DNA of 64,000 nt from Diogma glabrata (Eukaryota > Arthropoda > Insecta > Diptera > Cylindrotomidae): assembly GCA_963693315.1 (NCBI GenBank), contig OY856188.1, forward strand, positions 190,437,811 through 190,501,810, given 5' to 3'. This document shows, in pieces, positions 58,251 through 64,000 of the stretch. The notes under the pieces were generated by a model. That model had not been told where the DNA came from. It worked only from the letters and a program-made list of their open reading frames with translations, and made no database searches. The position numbers and the translations under genes are program-made. Within the stretch, counting starts at the first letter, position 1, and every line of letters starts with the position of its first letter.

Positions 58251-61213
58251 AGTAATAAACACTTGCAAAATGGTGTTAAATATCACTTCTAATATCACCT
58301 TTTGACAACACAATTATACTATTAATTCTTTGAATAAATATTTATTAATATTTATAATAAAAATAAATATTTATTCAATGTATCAACTAAACTCTGACAT
58401 AAACAACAACATTAATGACATTAATGACATTTCACAAACACATCTACAAAGTTAGAGCAATTTCTTGTCATATTCTTTTTATTAAAAAAAAATCACTCTT
58501 TCTGCTCTAGCAAAAAGAAAACGACATTAATGTTTTTGTTACTTAATAGTATTTAATAAAATAATTTTTTATTAGTTTTGAATTTAAAACACGATTTAAA
58601 CAAAACGTTTATTTAAACAATAACTATTTCACTTTAAAAAAATAATAATAAATAAAAGCGTCTTGTTGTTTACTAATTTTACAGAAATGTAAATATGTTT
58701 GTGTAAATTTATTATATTTGCAACTTGATCTACCAAAAAATATTTTCAGATCAAAAAAAGAGCAATCTTTTTGTACAAAAAGAATACGAAATGCAAAAAA
58801 AAGTAATCTGACAGCTGCTTTTTTTGCTCTTAGATCACTTTTTTTGTCAAAAATAAAACGGCATAAAATTTTGTAAGAATTTTATTTTCAAAACGAGAAA
58901 TCATGCCATTGGGAAACTTTCGTTTTTAGATTAAGAATTAATTGAACATTTTTTTTTCTGGAAAAACGTGTCGGTCCTCCAACAGCGCCATCTTTGAAAA
59001 TATTATTTAAGTTTTGCATAGTTTTAAAAAATTATTACAAACATTTTCTTATAAGTCCTATCAATTACTCTTCCAATGAGCTGAGCTAAGGCTATAAGTT
59101 CTATCAATTACTCTTCCAATGAATTAATTCAATGACTTAAATTGGTTCAGTCAATCTTAGCAGTCGGTAGTCAAAGATACTAATGTTTCGCCAACCCGTA
59201 AAACTTTTCCACCACCCTGTGTCATCCCCAGAGCGAAATTTCATTTTTCGAAAAAAAAAAAAATGCTATTTTTATTTGCTCATTGGCTATCTGTGTATGA
59301 AATTTGATCGAAATCAGAGGGGATCGGGAACATCGATGTTGCGATGACGTGGAATTGCTCAATTGTGGATTTCTTAGGATGAAACCTTAGAGTATATATA
59401 AATATAGAGAGAACATAACTTTAAAATTGTATGAAGAGAGACATAAGAAATCGTGTTTGCTAATATGTCATATTCAATTTCTAATTTCGCCATTTGCATT
59501 TCTGTTTATTTACAACAACCAACTATTGTATTAAATTATAAATTAAAAACAATCAAATAATTTAAAACGAAACAAAAAGTACAATCTATTATTTTTAGTT
59601 GTGCTAATTTTTATAAAATGAATGAAAATAATTACGAGAGTATTTTACATTTATAGTGTTATTTCCAGTGATTTTATAATAGTGACAATTCAACTCTCTA
59701 AAAAAAGTTTCAATAAGGTCCAATCAAAACGCTTCATTTACTATTTTTTAGCAAATCAAAACGATTTGTTTCGATTATTTTTTTCTGGTAGGAAGGAACA
59801 GCGAATATTTTCGAATATTTTCCGCCTACTTAATATATTAATTTAAAACCAAAATGCACATACAAAATTATGTGAAAATGCAATTTGCAAATAGTAAAAA
59901 TGTCCGTTTTCATTCATAAATGATTGCATGTTTATGTTTATTTTTCAAAAATAAATTACAAATTTATAACATTTATGCGCCTACTAAGATGAAATAACCC
60001 GCTCGGCATGAACATCGGAAAGATATCTTAATGCTATCTAAAATATGGTGTCTTTTAGAACTCATAAAATTGTTATCATTTTGACAGCTTTTTGAAGAGA
60101 TCACTTTATAGAGACTAAAAAGATACCTACATGATGACTATTGTCGATGTTTTTGAGACCTAAAAATGTTATCATCTTGTCAACATTCTAGCATAACCTA
60201 AAATCGGTGTTGGTTGATTTCAACAATCTTTTATGGTTTTCATTAGCAGTTTTAATATTTTTATAAAAACGATGTTTAAAATTTTTAAACTTAATTTTTT
60301 TCTCTTTGTGAAATTGTGGGAACATAAATTAAAATGTCACTTTGTAGAATGTAAACAGTGTTTAATATCAAATATGTGATATTAGATGTCAGATGTAATG
60401 TAATATAGTGTAGCATAAGGTTATTGTGTATTAAATATAAAATAAATAATAATAATAAATTAAATAAAATTACTAAATATATAATAAATAAGGTTTGATT
60501 ATATAATATATTACTATGTAGGATGTACTATATGTGATCCTGCGTAACAATCTGAGAATTCAATTTCAGATAGTGTCAACTAAAACGTTGATGAATTATT
60601 TTAATTAACATTATCATTTTACAGATATTCCTCTTTACATCAAATAAAGCAAACAATGCCAATAAATAATATAAATGCGGTGCCATCAACAAGTTCTACA
60701 ACTCATAATTATGAAGAAAATTCTGGTAGTGATCAAAAGTCCATATTGGAAAGCTGAACAACATTTCTTTTATATAATATTGTTATTTTTTTTTTAATAT
60801 ATTGTACAATGGATTATTTATTTTTAAAAGTAATAAAAAAACAAAGTAAAGTATTCAAGTAAATAATGATTTTAATTATTTAAAATAACCGAACCAAATA
60901 ACCTTTGAAACCAAAAATCAAATAACTTTTTGATCTCTCTAATATGCTATCATTCGGAACTCAGAAAAATGTTATCTAACTGATATCTTTTCAAAGAGCT
61001 CTAAAAGATGTCCGCAAGTGGCGCATTGGAGGGTTTTCTGATATCCTTATGTTATCTTTTAGATAAATATTTTGGATGTCAGATCTAAAAACGGTTACCT
61101 TTAAGAGGTCATAATGATAGCTTTTTGTCGAACGGGAATATTTAATTTTGTTTGACAACAAAGGAATATGTTGTATGAAATAATGTTACTATTTCTGTTC
61201 GTTAAATTGTCTG
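58251..61213. other. Noncoding AT-rich region
   Basis: No gene recognised. An inverted repeat AATAAATATTTATT lies around 58332-58378. A 42-50-bp direct duplication (CTATCAATTACTCTTCCAAT) is at 59057 and 59101. From 59995 to 61140 words such as GATATC, TATCTT and TTTTAGA recur at both ends, and the edges CCCGCTCGGCATG (59999) and the complement of CGAACGGG (61128) are weakly complementary. This suggests a degenerate DNA transposon of about 1.1 kb, which I cannot confirm. The frame 59622-59846 has no domain. Confidence 0.4.
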
Positions 61214-61218
61214 CTAAA

Positions 61219-61381
61219 TACAACTCGTCATCAAATTATTAGTCGATTATTTTTCAACATTACCACTCATGCCATTTGAGGTCAAAAATTTCCCTCGTGC
61301 GCTACGCGCACTCGGGACCTCAAATGACATTCGTAATAATGATTATGAAAAATAATCGACTATTATTTGACGACTCGTTAT
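61219..61381. mobile_element. Palindromic MITE
   Basis: The left arm (AACTCGTCATCAAATTATTAG, AGTCGATTATTTTTCA, GCCATTTGAGGTC) pairs with a right arm ending TTTGACGACTCGTTATA. The central hairpin is CTCGTGCGCTACGCGCACTCG, GC-rich in AT-rich surroundings. Total about 163 bp. Confidence 0.8.
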
Positions 61382-62103
61382 ATTATATATGAATATTTTA
61401 TTATTTTATAATGCCCATAGAGCATGAAACGATAAAAAAAATAATCTTTCTTCCTAAGAGCCGTCGGTTGATATAGTAAATTAATTATTAGTAAAATACA
61501 ATGTTCATACAATCGATGAAAAATAAAATCCTCTGATGAAGATAAAACTATATTCTCGGATTTTTTTCTATCCATCCTTGTTCATACAAATCGGCCCACA
61601 ACAATAAAGATTAAAACATAATATAAAGAAACAGCGACTTGTTTCCCATGGAACCAAAAATTTTATTTGCTTATTTATTTGATCAACTGATTTGCGGCCA
61701 TTTCTAAAAAAAAAAGTTGAAATTCAATCTGCACATCTGCATGTCGACTGAAAAATTAAACGAACTAAATTTCCTGCGTGACCCAACTTGAATAAAATTT
61801 GGCAGTAGAGCAGAAATTCAGAAGAATATTAATTGTCAAACCACTCGCTTTGGATAATATCATTCCTGTGTTAAGAAAATAAATCGACAAACCGTCGTCC
61901 CGATAAATTTGAAAATAATATTAATTTTATCGTTGTTAGAAAAATCGGCCATCTATTGAGTAGCATATAAACTTTGTTAGACATTAGACATTTATACCAA
62001 TAAAATAAATGGTACTTTGGAGCTAATGTCATAATGACAGTTATTTTGAAACATTGAATTTTGATATTTATACAATGTGTTGAAGTTATTATACATCATA
62101 AAG

Positions 62104-63064
62104 ATGATGTTCGTATTTAAAAATACTTTAATGAATTACAAATTTTATTATAAAATTAAAATATCCATTGAAAAAAAATTGTTTTCAATTCTGACTAATG
62201 AATTGTTCGTGAAACCGGTTAATACATATAACAATATAACAATTTTGAATAAGAATTTATTGAATTCAAATCCGACTACGTTTTTTAATACACAGTTCAA
62301 TCGTCTTAAATATAAAGAGAAAGGAGAAATAACGTCTACGGCAAATGATGATGCCGACGAAAACGATGATGATCTTACAGACGTAAATTTTATTAAAGTA
62401 TATGTAAATTCATTGAGAGCTGATTTATTATTGAAAGCCGGATTAGGCCTGGCTAGAAAGTAGGTAAATAGTTTTATTGTAAATCAAAAATAACTACTAA
62501 AACCAAATCATTGAATCTCTGAACATGTAATACGTTATATAAGTTATAATTACATGCCGTTTATCGCATGAAATTAAATAAATATTTATTACATTTAAAA
62601 AATAAATAATTCATATACTACCTAGGTTTCAATAATCGAACTACATTTAGAGGTAATAACGAACCTCGCTTAATAAATATTAAAGAAAATAAATTTGTTG
62701 TTATAGTCACAATGATGTGATGTCTGAGTTTCATAAAACGCAAAATGTTACAAAATAATTTTAATCTTTAAACCTTTATTACAGCAAAGTTGAGGCAGTA
62801 TTTTACGAGAGCAAAATTCGTGTCAATGGCAAGAAGATCTTCAAAAAAAGTTTGAAACTAAATGTAGGAGATGAAGTTGATATAATAAAAGGCGTAAGTC
62901 CTTTCAATTCGGATCATCTAATAGTGGCAAGAGTAGAAATATTATCAGCCATTCCAAAGGAAGATAACATTTTAGTAAAACTGAAACGAGTCAAAACAAT
63001 GACTGTTGAGAATTATAACACAACGAACTCTTGGACACCAAAAGTTGAACTAGATCCGAAATGA
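62104..63064 (+). CDS. MTRES1: MTRES1-like mitochondrial RNA-binding protein, two exons
   Basis: MTRES1 (C6orf203) is a mitochondrial matrix protein with an S4-like RNA-binding fold that supports mitochondrial transcription and ribosome-associated quality control. Exon 1 is 62104-62459, intron 62460-62784 (GTAGGT...TTACAG), exon 2 62785-63064. The splice joins Arg-Asn-Lys-Val-Glu, the same as in the human protein. I chose ATG 62104 (Met-Met-Phe-Val); the upstream GTG frame is not a start. The N-terminal about 60 residues are rich in Lys, Asn and Leu, fitting a mitochondrial presequence. An acidic DDADENDDDL stretch then leads to the S4-like domain: VNSLRADLLLKAGLGLAR, VEAVFYESKIRVNGKKI and LKLNVGDEVDII, then RVEILSAIP and LVKLKRVK. 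AATAAAAATAA at about 63088 may be the polyadenylation signal. The frame is intact; it is probably a functional host gene. Confidence 0.85.
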
Positions 63065-63349
63065 AACCAAATATTTAATGCTTTCCTAATAAAAATAATA
63101 TTCAAATATAAGAAATTATTGTAGTTTATCAATATTAAGTATAAATTAAAAACTTGTTCGCTATACAAATAAGCTCTTTATTTTTTACTAGAATGTACCC
63201 ACACGGCGATGCTCGTACTTTCTAAATAAGTGGTTAGAAACTGTTTTTTGTTGGAGTAAATACTATTAAAAATTTTTTTTTTGATTTTATTTAAGTTATT
63301 TTATTAGTAATAAATTTATTTTTAATAAAAGAAACACTTGCTTATATTA

Positions 63350-64000
63350 CGCAATATTTAGGCGCGCTATTTTTTTTTCGGTAGCCGAATCCGAAATTCG
63401 ACGTCCACGCCGTGCCGCCTGGGTAATGCTGACAGAATTAGGTAGGTGTATTGGAGACAAGCAGAGTAAAAACTGCTTAGTCAATGACGCTACATTACGG
63501 CGAATTGGCACCTTACTACCAATGCAACTAAAGCGTCTATTCTCCATGTCAGGGGCGGCTTGGAGCGGGCGTCTGTCTTGGATCAAGCGGCTCGCTATAT
63601 AAACATGTAAAAAGGTTGTTTCTGGTAACCTTAAGATGCAGAACGAAGCCATTCACGACAATTTGGGTTGGGCCTAAGGTTAAAACCCTAACCCCGGAAA
63701 AAAACTTTGTTAAATTTGGAAATCAGAAAGAGAATGACAGACCTGGATTTCAAAATAGAATTTTACCTTGACGTAAAAAAGGACCACCCAGACCAAGGAA
63801 AAAGGACTACCGAATCGGAACGTGGAACGTGCGCAGCCTGCGCGCTCCTGATGCTCTTATAAGTCTAGAAACAGAGGCTGAGAGGTATGGGATGGATATC
63901 ATTGCTCTGCAAGAAATTAGACAGCCGATAATCGGAAAACAAGATTTGGATAGTCACTCTCTATACTGTAGTGGTCATTCTTCTCGAACAGAATTTGGAA
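63350..64000 (+). mobile_element. RTE-like non-LTR element, 5' part, running off the window
   Basis: About 63350-63735 is a GC-richer 5' region typical of these elements. From about 63773 a frame stays open to the window end: after a Lys/Arg/Pro-rich stretch comes IGTWNVRSLRAP, then YGMDIIALQEIRQ and YCSGHSSRTEFG. These are the first motifs of an apurinic-type endonuclease (Trp-Asn and the metal-binding Gln-Glu) as in RTE-clade ORF2. A stop (TGA, about 63770) lies just upstream in this frame, while an ATG at 63734 opens a different frame, so the start is unclear. The minus-strand frame 63652-63347 is a shadow. Confidence 0.75.

Noticed and set aside
63684..63694. Telomere-like AACCCTAACCCC
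   Set aside because: A single partial occurrence within the 5' region of an RTE-like element; no tandem array.

Overview
The window looks like nuclear DNA from an AT-rich arthropod, most likely an insect. The evidence is spliceosomal introns of 55-70 bp, an Hsc70 exon beginning at an intron position known from Drosophila Hsc70 genes, and a load of Ty3/gypsy, Jockey-type, RTE-type and PIF/Harbinger elements. The order is uncertain; a sap-feeding hemipteran would fit, but nothing here proves it. I see no bacterial or viral genome and no CRISPR array. Only two stretches look like constrained host coding sequence: an Hsc70 3' exon (22967-24712) and a two-exon MTRES1-like mitochondrial gene (62104-63064). 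Two host genes survive as broken copies: CHMP7 (about 19.8-21.0 kb) and Cul4 (31.3-34.2 kb).

Layout. 1-5.8 kb: AT-rich noncoding DNA with a 330-bp satellite, a 284-bp (TA)n tract, dispersed direct repeats and a G-rich block. 5.8-7.6 kb: fragments of a transposon-type gene and of a non-LTR endonuclease, both on the minus strand. 8.1-15.56 kb: a large terminal-inverted-repeat element whose interior holds hairpins, a 31-bp minisatellite and a nearly intact Jockey-like retrotransposon with a 15-bp target duplication. 15.6-18.6 kb: an old non-LTR reverse transcriptase split by a small MITE and a 1.56-kb TA-flanked giant hairpin. 19.5-21.0 kb: a duplicated exon-like piece and the CHMP7 pseudogene. 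22.1-24.7 kb: repeats, then Hsc70. 26.0-28.6 kb: a broken mobile-type gene split by tRNA-like and other repeats.

29.6-35.1 kb: a HARBI1-like transposase (plus strand) and a three-exon MADF/Myb-type protein (minus strand) enclose an intron-bearing Cul4 pseudogene, which is itself interrupted by a long inverted repeat. From 35.1 kb a gypsy element (called B, minus strand) begins; it cuts the MADF gene. B is split in pol by a second gypsy element (called A) present as a tandem array LTR-internal-LTR-internal-LTR (37401-56195), flanked by a 4-bp ATAT duplication. The middle LTR of A is a mosaic of the two outer LTRs, which is the signature of unequal crossing-over between LTRs. B resumes at 56.2 kb and is 5'-truncated near 58.25 kb. 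58.3-62 kb is noncoding DNA with a palindromic MITE. After the MTRES1 gene the window ends inside the endonuclease of an RTE-like element.

Most of the window is therefore a stack of nested insertions whose order can be read: Harbinger with Cul4, then B into MADF, then A into B, then LTR-LTR recombination doubling A. Protein identities come from reading motifs by eye; no database search was run.
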